NCBI GenBank assembly: GCA_949987565.1 | Contig: OX465110.1 | Location: forward strand, 1,212,233-1,276,232 | Source: Luidia sarsii | Lineage: Eukaryota > Echinodermata > Asteroidea > Paxillosida > Luidiidae | Direction: 5' to 3' | DNA: 64,000 nucleotides | Shown here: positions 23,006-35,700 of the stretch, in pieces | Position numbering within the stretch: position 1 is the stretch's first letter | Layout: each line of letters opens with the position of its first letter | Made by a program: the position numbers and the translations under genes | Notes under the pieces: model-generated | The model's input: the letters and a program-made list of their open reading frames with translations, nothing else | The model's database searches: none | Told to the model about the DNA's origin: nothing

Positions 23006-26000
23006 CTTAACTCTAGCCTAGTCTAAATCACACTAGCTCCTACCGTGTGCGTGCCTTGCCTTATGACCGATACAACCCGCATAGTGCTAGCACACGGTTG
23101 TATACCCCCATTGCCTTAGCACCGTCAACTTTGCAGCGTGTGCTCAGTTCGCGTTATCAGATGGTTGGCTGCTTTCACTGGTACCCGCGGCGTGTTGCAC
23201 AGTACCGCGGTAAAACTTTTTAGTTCGAAAAGAGGGCATCCGGTTTTTCCTCCAAAAAATCGTATTAATCCGAATTGGGAGACTGTAATTTGTCACTTTT
23301 TCTTTGATTTGTTTAATTAATGCTATTAATAATGAGAAATATCACTCTGTGAGGAAACCGAGATCAGAGCTCTTGTCAAAAACATTACTCCATAGTCCTA
23401 TAGCTGATGCCAGCTATACCAATTTCATATCAATAAATTGAACTGAATTGATTGACTACAACCATGAAAATAATTATGTAGTTTCAAAATTTTATATTCA
23501 AGTGACGAGTGGTCACAAACATTTTTCTAATTACATATATATTTTTTTATTTACATCAGCAATACTTTTCAATAAATTTGTATCAAAACACGCAAAATAG
23601 GGTAGGTCTAATAATAGCCTATTATGGTTCGAGATACATTGTAAATAGATAATTCTATTTTCCAATAAAGGAAAACAAACCTCAAGAAAACCACAACCTT
23701 CTTATAGCAAATGCCGCAGACCGCGAGGGTCGGGAGGGCGAGGGGAAAAGGTTATCACCTACTCTGATCGCATGAGGGCGCTTGACATTCTGGGGGAATC
23801 CCCACCCGGCCTTTACCTCACGAACGGGCGTGCCTTTGACTTGCAGACATCGTCAGTGAGGGAGGCCCAAAGGCCCTATACAACATTGGTAAATGTCAAA
23901 AGATTGCCACAGTTTGTGTGTTAAACCATGAAGCATTCCATAAAAGAAATCCTGCGAAGGTTTTAGCTCAAATGGTAATCTGAGAAAGTAGAAAAAGGCA
24001 AAATACCGTCACGGTTTTCGCACCGTTCTGTAGTGTAAGAAATAGTTTATCACTCGCGAGTAATAAAGTATTTGTCGATATTTGAGTGAAGATTTCTCGA
24101 GCAGAACAGCATCCCAGACCGTAATATTCCAACATGAGGATTCTATCATGACCATCTACAAACTGTATGTATTAAAAGGAAATTTGTGGATATCGATGTT
24201 TTCCGATCTTCCCAATGTTGTATTGGGTCTTTAATTCTAAGTGTCTTACTCGAGGTTTAAAAGTATACAAATGGGGTGCTACAGCTTATTAAGATCATAC
24301 TGTTCAAAATGAATCGTATCATGTCCGGACCATGTACCAATTATCAGTACCCCAGTATAGAAAACATTGGGGCTAATCTATTAACCATGTTGTTGATTCT
24401 TTTGGCGCGCTGCCTAAAATTAGTTTTTAGTTTAAAAACAACATTATTTTATCTTATTTATCAAGTTGGCGAAACTTGATTAAATATAGCCACGTTTTGA
24501 AGAAACAAATCGGAGACTGACAACTGAAACCGCAAGCATCTGAGTTGGTGGCCTAAAATACCTCTCACAAACATTTTATCTTTAATTACTTATAATAGAT
24601 TATCTTAGAAAGATAAGCACATTTTTCTTCCGGGTCGTTTCCGAATTCATTGACTAGACCTAGAGTTGGAAATTGCATAATTATATTTAGCCAAGTGCTT
24701 TGACAACAGACACAACATACGGGTTGTGGTTTCGACGGCGATGCGCGGAGGTTATGCAATAGTGTCTAAGAACGTAACTCCGTGTGCCAATGTCAAAATA
24801 CCGCCCTCTGTTGTTGACTTTGGCAAAGCTTCTCCAAGAAAAATATAATAATAATCTCAGGGAAAGTCTCAAAGACAAAGAGCGCGTAAAATCCAGCAGC
24901 CAACGTGGTCACATGCGCAATAGATAAGTTTGGGCCGTTTTCGAAAGGGAAGGCTCTGGCTCAGGCTTCGTCTGCGTCCGCGGACAAAACCTGAATAATT
25001 ATTCAGGTTGTTTCAGAATTTGAAGGTTTGTTGGCTTGATAGGTATCGAGTAATCATCAAGAAACTGGGACCAAAAAACCGCTTGTTTTTAGATGCCTGC
25101 GATATTATAACGAGTAAGATTATAATGACAGAAGCCTAAGGCAGAGCGTATAATGATTCTCCTTCATTTCGAAAAAAGGCCTATGAAAACAATGTCAGAA
25201 AGCCATTTACTATACGTCACACGGAGACCTACAACACTCGATATCTGTAATTGGACCTTGATATAATGATGTCATTAATGTACAATACACACAGACGCCA
25301 GTATATGCCCATGGGCACAATCCTGACATCGTAATACCAAGTTATCTCCCTCCTTTAACAAGCCACATTCCAACCAATTGCTTTTTATATATCACACTGT
25401 TTACATAGATGCCATTGACGACCGTGATGAGGTTTAGAGCCAAGATAACGATATTTTTGGCATTCTTTAGTGGTCTGGGGCACCCAGGGATCGAGACATC
25501 CAGCTGGTAGTTAGTGAAAGCTGAGTCAGTTTTGTTTGTTCAGTGTGCGTGGGCTGTTGTTTTGTCTCACATAACTCCTGTCTATAATTGAGACACCATA
25601 ATGACTTCGACTGGCTTCTCTCAAAAGCGCCCTAATTGGCCGAATGGCAAACGTCACCAAAATCTTAAAATAAAACATGTTTCCTTGCCGACATCTACTT
25701 CGAATTTACTTGAACTACCAAGTAAGTTTCAAAAAAAACATCTTAATTATAAAGTTTATGAGTTTTTTTCAGAATTATTCATTTTCCTCTTTGTATCTCT
25801 CATCCATGTACACTAGCGATTTTCAAAGTATTCTCCCCATGCCCATAACGAAATTTCACCCATGTTCAAACCATGTTCATTATTAGGCTACAATGTTAGA
25901 ACGAAAATTCCGACGAATACGAATTTGAAGCAATCATTATCTTAAAAATACAGATTAATTGCATATATAATTCAAGCCTCATCTTGTAGAGACACGAAAT

Positions 26001-27231
26001 AAGAATAAACTTTGCCTAAACTCTACAAAGTTCTTTTTGGACTTCGATCTGTCAACGGGCTTGACCTGTGTCAAGAAGCTTCTAAAATATCAAAGCCTTA
26101 AAGCCGCCGTCTTCAGTCATCTTCGCACGCGAGGATGCCGCGATTTGCTAACGATTTCTTGAAGAGAATGTCATCTCGTGAGCAGATGGCTGAGTGAGAT
26201 TGGCCGATAAGGAATTAGAGTGCTGTAAATCTATCGCCAGCTCTTCGTCGTCAAAGACATCGATACGCACCGGTACATCTTTGATGGATGCGTGCATCTT
26301 GGGTTTATGTGTAAGCTGCACGATCATGTAGGATTATTGAAATGTTGGATTGTAATTGGTAAAGATTGCTGTTGACCCAATAACTACAGAGGGGCAGATA
26401 ATGTCGATAATTATTATAGGTTTGCTTTATTGGTGGGCCATTTTGAAGCAACGAATTACCAGGCCCAGACTTTCCGTTTGAACGTGTGGGTTTACGGGAA
26501 CGGCAATAATACAGATTCCATTTTAACTTGCCAAAAAATAAATTAATAAATTATACAGCTGAAACCTCTTGCTGAATTTTCTTTCGTTGGATGCCGAAGG
26601 TCAGGCGAAACCTGTGACCCTCAGCCCAAAGTCGCGGTTTCGAAAAATTGCCCGATTATTAAAAACTTAGGGCCTAGTGTCTTGCTTTGATTCAAAACGC
26701 AGCGAAAAAATGGAGTGAAAAGATAGGCCAAAATTATAAAATATTGAGAAACCTCCTATTTCCACTCATTTTTATACAACAATTTACGTGATTTATATAC
26801 TGAACATTTTGGTGAGCCCTTGTGAAAATTTTCGGACACGATTTTTTAGGAGAATTTTGGACAAAATAATGTTGGTAACTATAGGCCCTAGCATGCTATA
26901 ACATCGAATTAGGAACTTTTGGGGGCCTACAGTATGTTGCGATAATTTATTTGGAATATTAAATAGACCTCCCTGTTGTAACTTCGGAGACATTCTTTGG
27001 TAAGAAATAATGTGCAGCAAATCTATTTTTTACAAAAACGGAAAACCTCTCTTCTCTCGGCACCTTTAGGATACAATACCTGGGGTATAATGTCTTGTGT
27101 ACGTATGCTTGCATCCCCCAAGCTGTGTATAATAAGACCAAAGGACGTGTCTTTCTGGCGCCAATAGCAAAACCGAATAAGGTTCTGGTATAACAGAAAA
27201 TAATTTTATCCGAAAAAAATGGGTGCCTCAC
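23006..27231. other. Upstream region of FHOD, mostly unique sequence
   Basis: The first 200 bases upstream of the FHOD start (23006-23220) have more CpG than their surroundings and probably contain a promoter. A perfect kappaB-like palindrome lies near 23793. The block 26104-26300 also has raised CpG content and little repeat. The ACATGT repeats that fill the FHOD intron are almost absent. No coding sequence was recognised. Confidence 0.5.
23793..23803. promoter_or_regulatory. Candidate NF-kappaB (Rel) site
   Basis: GGGGAATCCCC is a perfect palindromic match to the kappaB consensus GGGRNWYYCC. It lies about 790 bp upstream of the FHOD start codon. A single match of this length can occur by chance, so this is only a candidate. 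Confidence 0.3.
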
Positions 27232-27288
27232 CTCACGTTGCCTTCTCCGTTCCTCCCTCAGTCTCCTTCGTTCCTGGATGTTGTACAT
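27232..27288 (-). CDS. Candidate coding exon, possible alternative first exon of FHOD
   Basis: The ATG at 27288 lies in a strong context (GGCACCATG) and is followed by 19 codons for a very basic and acidic helical peptide (MYNIQERRRLREERRRQRE), then a GTGAGG donor in phase 0. The open frame also runs upstream to a possible acceptor (TTAG) near 27406, adding a Ser/Glu-rich stretch. I do not recognise it as a known family. It lies between ADCK5 and FHOD on the same strand, and its phase 0 donor fits the phase 0 acceptor of FHOD exon 2. It may therefore be an alternative FHOD start, an exon of another gene, or a chance open frame. Confidence 0.35.
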
Positions 27289-28114
27289 GGTGCCCGGTTC
27301 TCCCTCCGTCCAAGCCCTCTCCTCCCCTGAGGTAGAATTGGTTGAAGATGGAGCCTTGGAGGAGCTTCCGACCTTCCTGCTTATTCCATTCCTGGGCGAC
27401 TCCTAACCGTCTGCAAAACTCGTCCCAAGTTGTGCACTCTTATCTCTCCATTCAAGTGTGCGGTTACCGTGTGCACGCGACCACATAACTTCAACGCAGT
27501 GTGATCAAAACACCAGATAAGCCCGCCCACCACTCCAAATAAAAGCTCAAGTCAGTCCATGTTAGCACAATTATGATTCCACATCAGATTCCAGACAAGT
27601 TGGGAACATTTCTAGAGGCAAAATACACCAAAATGAGGTAAAACTGACGCAATTTTGGGGGTGAATGTCTTGGCAGATGTCTCTTTAGTCGGTCGCTTGT
27701 TTGTCACCGTCTGGTACCCCGCGTTCACGCTGCGCTGTAATTGCGGCGCAGCTGCGGGTCCCAGACGGTAAAAAGTTATCGGATGCCTTTGCGCGCCAGA
27801 AAAAGATGCACGCGCTCTGTCTGTCATCATTATTTTGGGCGGGAAACCTTCCTGCTTATCGTCTGCTCACGACTGCACGGGATGCCCCACTGCGTCCGCG
27901 CTGTACATACGTGCCACAAATTTTATCTACTCAGACGAGCATAATAAATGACAGAACAGACAGCCCCTTTATTTTTTGGAGATTTAAAAGCGAGGGTCTG
28001 CATACAAAAACACCCAAAGTCTAGATGCTATTAAGGGTGACTTGGATCATCTTTCTAATCAGACTTGGATATCAGTGAATTAGCCATCTCGAAAAATGGC
28101 AACAATAACAAAAT

Positions 28115-28235
28115 CACCTTTGAATAGACTGGGACATAGGATAACCTGAGACCTTTGGTTTTGCGTATCACCGCTCTTACCATACGAGCTATCCAGCCCT
28201 TAGATGCATGCCTTCCCATAATGGCATTTTTTTTC
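28115..28235 (-). mobile_element. tRNA-derived SINE copy, minus strand
   Basis: On the minus strand: GGGAAGGCATGCATCTAAGG, GGGCTGGATAGCTCGTATGG, then AAAGGTCTCAGGTT. Same layout as the copy at 736. Confidence 0.7.
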
Positions 28236-28689
28236 AAAAGGTTCCCAGTTGGCACTCCCTTTGTTCTTTTGGAATAATACTGCCTCCCAAAAGAGTAGGC
28301 CCTAACAAACATGCACTAAAATCCATCAGATATGCATCATTTGACGCCCCTGAATATTTCACACAAAATCCAACACAGGGACGCGCAAAAATCATTGATA
28401 GAGGAAATCTTATTGTATTTAAAATGTCAGCCAGTTAAGTCAAACCATACCCTTAGTTTTCACATAACCATAACACCCCTTTCAATACACACTAGATTGG
28501 GACCTTAAAAATGCACACACCATCATGATAGTGTGTGCAAATTCAATTGTGATGCATCACAATGAAGTTTTTTTACTCCAAATTTTAAAAACCTTTCCCA
28601 AAACATAGATGAAAATTAAAAAATCGTTAGGATTTTACCAAAACTGACTGGAAAGTTATAAACAATTTCGACAAAAGTCAAAGAAAACT

Positions 28690-28840
28690 TCTAATGAGCC
28701 GAGACTTGAATTTGAGACCTCTGTTAAGATGGATTACCAAATACATGTAGTCAATTACATGTAAAGCCTTTTCTGGGCCGGGGCGCCAGCAGGAATCTCC
28801 AGGGATCACGCCCCTGTTTTCATTCTGAATTTAAAATTAA
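28690..28840 (-). mobile_element. tRNA-derived SINE copy, diverged, minus strand
   Basis: The head (GCGTGATCCCTGGAGAT, GGCGCC) and tail (CAGAGGTCTCAAATTCAAGT) are recognisable on the minus strand. A short ACATGTA stretch lies between them. Confidence 0.5.
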
Positions 28841-29338
28841 GAATAAAAGGAGTATCCAGGCCAAGTTGTAAATAATTTATCTCATTCAACACTGCATTTG
28901 CAACAATTTTGTGCAAAATATTCAAAACAATATTCCTAATCAAAGCTTAAGGCTCTATTATACTTAGCAAAGACAATGCAAGCAGATTTTAATCAGCCTT
29001 AGAAATTACGATACCCATTTTGGGCAAATTTAAAATTTAAAATTTGATGATACAATATTAAATTTATCTTCTAAAAATGCTGACACAAACTCACATGGTG
29101 AAAAGTCCCGCTTTTGCTGCTTAAAAACAGATCAATTTGTTTGCAAAATGTGACATCAATATTGTGCTCATAGACATAATAACTATAAATTACTTCTAAA
29201 TTGCCAAAAGATTTGCAAAAATGTTGTCTATACTTGGTAACAAGGAAAGCCTAGGATGTAAAAATATACATGTACATGAGTTTAAAATGTAAATCTTAAA
29301 ATTTAGTGAGTTTAAAATGTAGTTAAAAATGAACTTAA

Positions 29339-29465
29339 AGTGATATACAAAAATGTTGTAAACTGTTTACTGACTAAAATTACCAAAATGAAAATCTCAA
29401 AATTTAGTGGGCCTGACGTTTCGATCAAGGTCCTGAAAAGGTCCTGCTAGGATCAACAGGACGAA
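29339..29465 (-). mobile_element. Hairpin-SINE family copy, truncated
   Basis: The tail (AACTGTTTACTGACTAAAAT) and first arm (TTTAGTGGGCCTGACGTTTC) are clear. The second arm is reduced to AAGGTCCTGCTAGGATCAA. Confidence 0.65.
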
Positions 29466-29657
29466 ACAGATACATGTACACGAAGGACTTCGTGTACGTG
29501 TCATTTTAAAAATGAACTTGTTATAAATATAACTTGCTTCCATCTTTATATATGGAAAAAAAATCTCTTTCTAATATACTGCATACATTTTTTGGCTTTG
29601 ATTTAAAAAAAAGGACAATTGCCAAATTCTCGAGGTCTGAAGAGAAGATTTCGGTCA

Positions 29658-29769
29658 TCAAGACTGCAGGGCAGCGGTCAGTTCCTTCTGGTCTTTCTCA
29701 GACATCCAACCAAGGATGCGAAGGCAGCGCGCCATGAAGATGTAGGCCAAATTTGTGACGTGGGTTGCC
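29658..29769 (-). CDS. ADCK5: ADCK5 exon 13 (residues 547-583 and stop)
   Basis: The acceptor TTTCAG precedes [16 protein letters not shown] and a terminal Lys/Glu-rich tail; the TGA stop is at 29658-29660. It closes the 583-residue frame. The sequence is variable, as expected at this end of the family, so support comes from phase and length. Confidence 0.85.
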
Positions 29770-32700
29770 CTGAAACGAGAAGCATAAATACAGAAAACAA
29801 AACCCTGTGGTGAAATATTGATCAATGATATTTATGCTGATGCTTTTGAATGAATGAATTTACAAAGAGGTGGAAAGGGGAAAATAACAGGAAATTCTGA
29901 GAGAAGAATTGAGATGGAATGGAAATTTCTTTTACATAAAACTTTGTACAGTAACTCCAAATGGCATGCATACCATAATCTCAGTTCCAATACAGTCCTC
30001 TGGTAGTAACCTTTGACCTTTCCAACAAAGCTTTTGTGCTGGAGTAAAGTTTGGCCAGCAGCACTGTTGGGTAAAATTGAGAAAATAAGGGACAAGTGGG
30101 AAAATAATTAAAAAAGGAATGATATACTAACTAATTAGTAATTACAGTACATGCAATTATGAAGTTTTCATCAACAAATGATGTACCGGTATATTTTGTG
30201 TCATAGGCCGTGTCCAAAACTGACTTCCAGAGCTACGGCTAGGGCTATTGTCTTCGCATCTCCGTGTATTTCCAATAGGGGGAAGACCTAGACCTAGCTC
30301 TAGACGCCCGTTTGGGACATGGCCTAAGATGTGCATTTACAAGGTAGGAGGTTTGGCAGGGCAACATTTGATGGACAAGAGAGGGCGCTGTGCATCTTTT
30401 ATGGACTTACCATCTGGCCATTAGTGTGTACCGATCGACTGCCATACCCAACTCCAAGCATATGGCACGCACTGTGTTCAGGTTCCTGCAAAGCCAAGAA
30501 CAAGAAACCATCAACAATTTAGCTTCATGAAAATTCCACCAATCAGTGAGCTCCACAGCTCATGAATATGCATAGGTTTAGACTTGACTTTAGCAAGACT
30601 AAACCCATGGATTCTGGCCCTGACTCCCTTCATAAAGTTTCCACCAATCAGTGAGCTCCCCAGCTCATGAATATGCATAGGTTTAGACTTGACTTAGCAA
30701 GACTAAACCCATGGATTCTGGCCCTGACTCCCTTCATAAAGATTCCACCAATCAGTGAACTCCCCAGCTCATGAATATGCATAGGTTTAGACTTGACTTA
30801 GCAAGACTAAACCCATGGATTCTGGCCCCACCTCCCGTCATAGAGATCCCACCAATCAGTGAGCCAGCCCAGCTCATGAATATGCATGAGGTTTGGTTGC
30901 TGCTTACCTAATGACCAGTAGCATTGAGTGAGGCATCTGCCGGAGGACAAGCATGATTTGATCAAAGTCTTGGTTTTCCATGTAGGACTTCTCTGACATC
31001 CTGGCACTCAGCTTGTACGGTCGCTGAGTCATGACCTCTGCTAACGTTTTGATATCTGCAAACAGTTGGGTCATGCATGGAAAACTTGATTATTCCATGT
31101 GCCAAAAATAAAGTAACCTACAAAAGGTTTTACAAAACTTAATAATATTCATTGATTTATTATTCATTTGGGTTACAGAAAAATAATTTTTTTAACGAAA
31201 TTGGCAATGAAGGTAGTTGTAGCTGAATCTTTTGGAAGTTTTGGAAGTAAAAAGTTTACTAATTGGAAAGAAGATTATATAAAGAGATTAAAGGATTATG
31301 GTACCTTCAACCCCAAGCTTGGTGGCACTAGTCTTCATTCCAGCCTCATCCTGGCCAATCAGGTGTCTCCAGAACTCACACAATGCAGTCCGGTGCCTGA
31401 ACAAAATATACACCAGACATTTCTGTGACTGTTAACAAGACTAGGCGGTCCATCTAACGCTGACCTCAATTCAGAGCACAAACAGGGGCCTGGTGGATTT
31501 TTGCCATGGCAACTGTTACCATGGCAACAAATATGGCTGCCATGATGTTACAGAGTAGTTGTGATAATAGAATCAGCTCGAATCAACTGAGTTCCTACCC
31601 ATCTTTGAGTTGCTGATACAGTCCGTGGTCCAAGAGAACAAGCTTTGCTTTGCCGTCCGATCCCTTCTGAACAAAGACTAGAGAGCAACCCCCAAAATGT
31701 AAATTAATGAATAAATGCAGTGATGGAATCTGGTGGAAGTTTGTTAATTCTGTATGCACAATAGGAGATTCAGTATTCTGTATTAATTCTGTGTTTAATT
31801 TTTTTTTTTCAAATTTCAGGAAAAACCGATAAGGAACTTTTGAGCAATCATTTTGAAAAAAATACCGGGGTAAGTATAATTTTTTGCAGAATAATATGAT
31901 GAAAAATTAAGATTCTCGATGAGAACAAATTTGAAATGATTTCATAATGTAAATGTCAAAGAAGGCAAATTTTACCAGCCATGTTGAGGAAAATAACAAT
32001 ATTCTATAAAAGTACAGAATCGGTCACATCGTTAAACTGTTCTGGCCCTAAATTGTCAATAACAAGAGGACTCCTTGAAATTGAAAATGAAATGTCTGGA
32101 TACTATGGTCTAACTAAGCGATGAAGGTTCCAAATATAACTTGGGTCAATTGGGTCAGATGGGGAAGAGGTTGAGAATTTTTTCTTAGGAAAATGGATTT
32201 GAAAGAAAAGGCTAGAATGCAATAGCGCCCTCTAGTGGTGGCTGCATACATACCGTTTCCAGGGTGGGGATCGCCATGCACAAAACCTGTATGGAAAATC
32301 TGTTCACAGAAGCATCGGATAAGCTTTGCATTGACCTAGATTTGGAGACGCACAGATGGAGGATGAGTTTAATTAACAATTTGTATCCACGCAATTAATA
32401 TGCAAAGCAATGAACTAATGAAAATAAAGCTATTTCAGTAGTTGATGAAATGCATGAAGCTTTAAATCAATTACAATGAGTGACATATAAAAGCAGTCTA
32501 TAGCCGTGTTCACACTGGACTTCTTTTTACCGAGACCGTGGGTAACATTCAAATGGGTAAATCTTACCCGCGTCCGCACTTTCAATGTGGGTAGATAACT
32601 GCATAACTTAACCGACTGACTAAATACAAATGCGTGAGATGTCGGGTCTGCACTGGACTTTTTGACAAGGTTAAACTGACCTGGTCAATTTAACCGGGCA

Positions 32701-35700
32701 GAAGTCAGTCAGTTAACTTACCCATTCGAGACGGGTAGATACCTGGGAGGAAAACTTCCTAGGCTGTCCGCATTGGACTTAAAATGGTCAAGTTACCCAT
32801 TTGCTCGGTTAGTTTCCCCCATAAAAGTCAAGTGTGAAAAGGGCTTTAGAATGGACAATGTGTTTGCTTTCCTTGACTCCACGACCTCAAAATGTCTTCA
32901 AAGGTCGTCCATCAGGATACAGCTGTTGGAGTCTAATTGTACTTAGAACAACGGAAACTCATGAAAGTGATTGATTTCTACATGGAGTCAATGCAAGCAG
33001 TTCTTCACTTGCTACTTTTGCAATGAATGAACGGCCTGAGACACAATTAGCTTCTGAATCATACAGCACTAATTCAATTCAAAAATACAGTGCAATGGCT
33101 GATTGGTGGATTCCATTCAAAATCATGGAGCTATGAACCACAAACAAACAAGATATCTGACGAAAACAATCGCGCATCACTTACATCAGCAGCTGTCAAT
33201 CCCATACGCAAGATGCCCTCCTTGTCATTGACCTTGCAACCGTCGACAAACTCAGCCGTTAAGATCCTCTGAAGACAAACGGACGACCAAAACCTTTACT
33301 AAGACCACCGTCTGACTGATGCTGGAAACTGGTTCAAAAAAAGTAGAGGGCCAGAAGCTGCGATCCTAGCAGGACCTTTTTTGAATCTGCTTTTGAGAAA
33401 GGTCCTGCTAGAATCGAAACGTCAGGGCCTCTGAATTTTTGAAATCCTCATGATGAAACTCTAACAGCTGCACGTACCTTGCTGGAGTAGTTCCACAGAA
33501 CTCGTGGCACTGATACAAACTTCAGATGTGCAAGATCCTGTTGGCAACGTTCGCTGTTCCGTCCCTCGTGCTCAAAATCTAGCTCGCATCGGAGATCGTC
33601 TTTGAGAACCTGGTGTAGTTCCAATGGCAATAAAGCACAACCAGACGCATTAGATAGATTGTCAGATTAAGGGCACACATTCACAGAGCACTACTACAGC
33701 AGGAACATATTAAACTTGGCCATCCTGGTGAAACTTTGGGAGTATGTAACAGCACCAAAGATGAGACTTTGCATGGTGAAAAATAGTAAGTAGAAGGTTT
33801 GCGGCGACACCATGTAGCACTTCTCTTTTTGATGACGGGCAGAGTACACACTACCCGAAACATTGATTTACCAGCTTTTTTCAGAGCCACACTCCTGTGC
33901 TACATGGTGTCACCGCAAACCTTCAAATTTTAGCCTGACATTTGGATCCTAGCAGGACATTTCTTAAAGGCAGAATGCAAAGGGCCAGGGGTGTTACAGT
34001 TAGCAAACAAGTTGGCATGATGTGACAATAAAAAAATGGTTTATGAACAGAGAGCAATGTGAAAATGTAGTAATTTTTCTCTTTCAAAAGAAATTTCTTT
34101 TAAAAATGGGATCCAAAATGTGCAGCAGAACCATAGTCCAATGCTACAGGCATGATGCAAAGATCAAGACCCATGATTTTCAAGTCATTATCTCTCAAAT
34201 AATGATACATTGTAGATAAACTAAAGTTACAACAATTGATGATTGTTAAGATTGATGCTAAGATTGATCAGAAAAGACCACCTTTAAGTGGCAAAGTGGC
34301 ACAACTGCCCAAAGGTCCCACGAGTGTCCGGTCTACCGATCGTCAATCTGAGCTCACCTGCAGGACCCATTTGAAGTTGAAGGAGGGATGCATCCATCCG
34401 ATGAGATCTAGGAGGATCTTCAGCGTGCCGATGTCACCTTCATATCGGTCTCTCAGGTCAATATACTGCACCTACACAGGCCAACACAAACACGAACAGA
34501 ACCAGAAACTAATGGACAGGGCCAATAATTGAACCTTCTAACACAAATGCTTGGCCTATACAAAATTTGCCTTAACATGAACAACCTTGAAAAGATTCAA
34601 GATTGCTTCCTGAATGGGGAGAGATGGTTCACCTTGACCGCTACCGTCTGGTCGTCATGAGTGACGGCCCTGTGCACCTGGGCAAGGCTGGCTGCCGCCA
34701 ATGGCTCCCGGTCAAACTCGGCAAAGACCTTGTCCGGAGTCGCGCCAAACTCCTCCTCAAACAGTCTGTCCAGCTGAACGTTGGTCAAGAGAACATTTGC
34801 GAGAGAAAACAAACAAATTGAATGATGTCAAGTTACTGAGGGTAATCAATTCATCATGCACTCAAATCTTTTAAATTAACCCAGCTTTGAAAGAATATGC
34901 AAGAATGTTGCAAACTGCTTACTGACTAAAATGACCAAAATGCAAATATCAAAAAATTAGGAGGGCCTGATGTTTACAGGTCTAGAGGCGAAGATTAGAG
35001 GTTAGAGCACAGACTAGCTAAAGCCAGTGGGCTCAGGTAGAAAACCCAGGGTGGATTTCACAGTCTTACGATGCATTGTAACTCAACTTACCATTGATAA
35101 CCGTAAGTTGGAATCGGCAATAATGTATTTGTGCATCGCTCATTGTCTTGCAATTGATCGTAAGTTAAAATGGGTTTGATGAAATCAACCACAGGTTTCT
35201 CTAAATGTTAACGAGAACTAATGCAGATAGATCAGAAGTTCAGAACACACCGGACACTAGCATCACCTCATTCGGGCGACGCACAAGCGCGCAGTCCTCC
35301 AACTTATGCAGAGTGTCCACGTACTCCTTGGGCAAGATGTGATTGAGAGCAGCCAGCCCCTGTCCCAGTTTCACGTACAAGCCTCCGCATTGGATGCACC
35401 CGTAGAACAGTCGGTCCGCCGCTCGCTGGTGGCAACCTCTCCAGAGGGCGCTGTACTCGGGATGCTTTTCGTCCACTCCGCGGAGGGACCACCAATAGTC
35501 GACGGATATCGCCAGGCCTACAGAGGCAGCACTGTGGGAGGAAACGATGAGAACGAAAAAAGGATTAATTTCAGGCTATTCGTGGTGGAAGATAAGATTT
35601 GAAGGTTTGCATGGTGGAAGTACCAAGTGGAAGGTTTGGGGTGACACCATGTACGGTAGTATGTCTCTTTTGAGACGGAGAGTAACTCTAAAAAGGATCC

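Larger units (their letters stand above)
27407..29657. other. Region between ADCK5 stop and candidate exon
   Basis: This probably holds the ADCK5 3'-UTR at its right end. It contains two tRNA-SINE copies (28115-28235 and 28690-28840) and a truncated hairpin-SINE copy (29339-29465). A CpG-richer patch at 27690-27930 could be a promoter for the exon at 27288. No further coding sequence was recognised. Confidence 0.5.
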
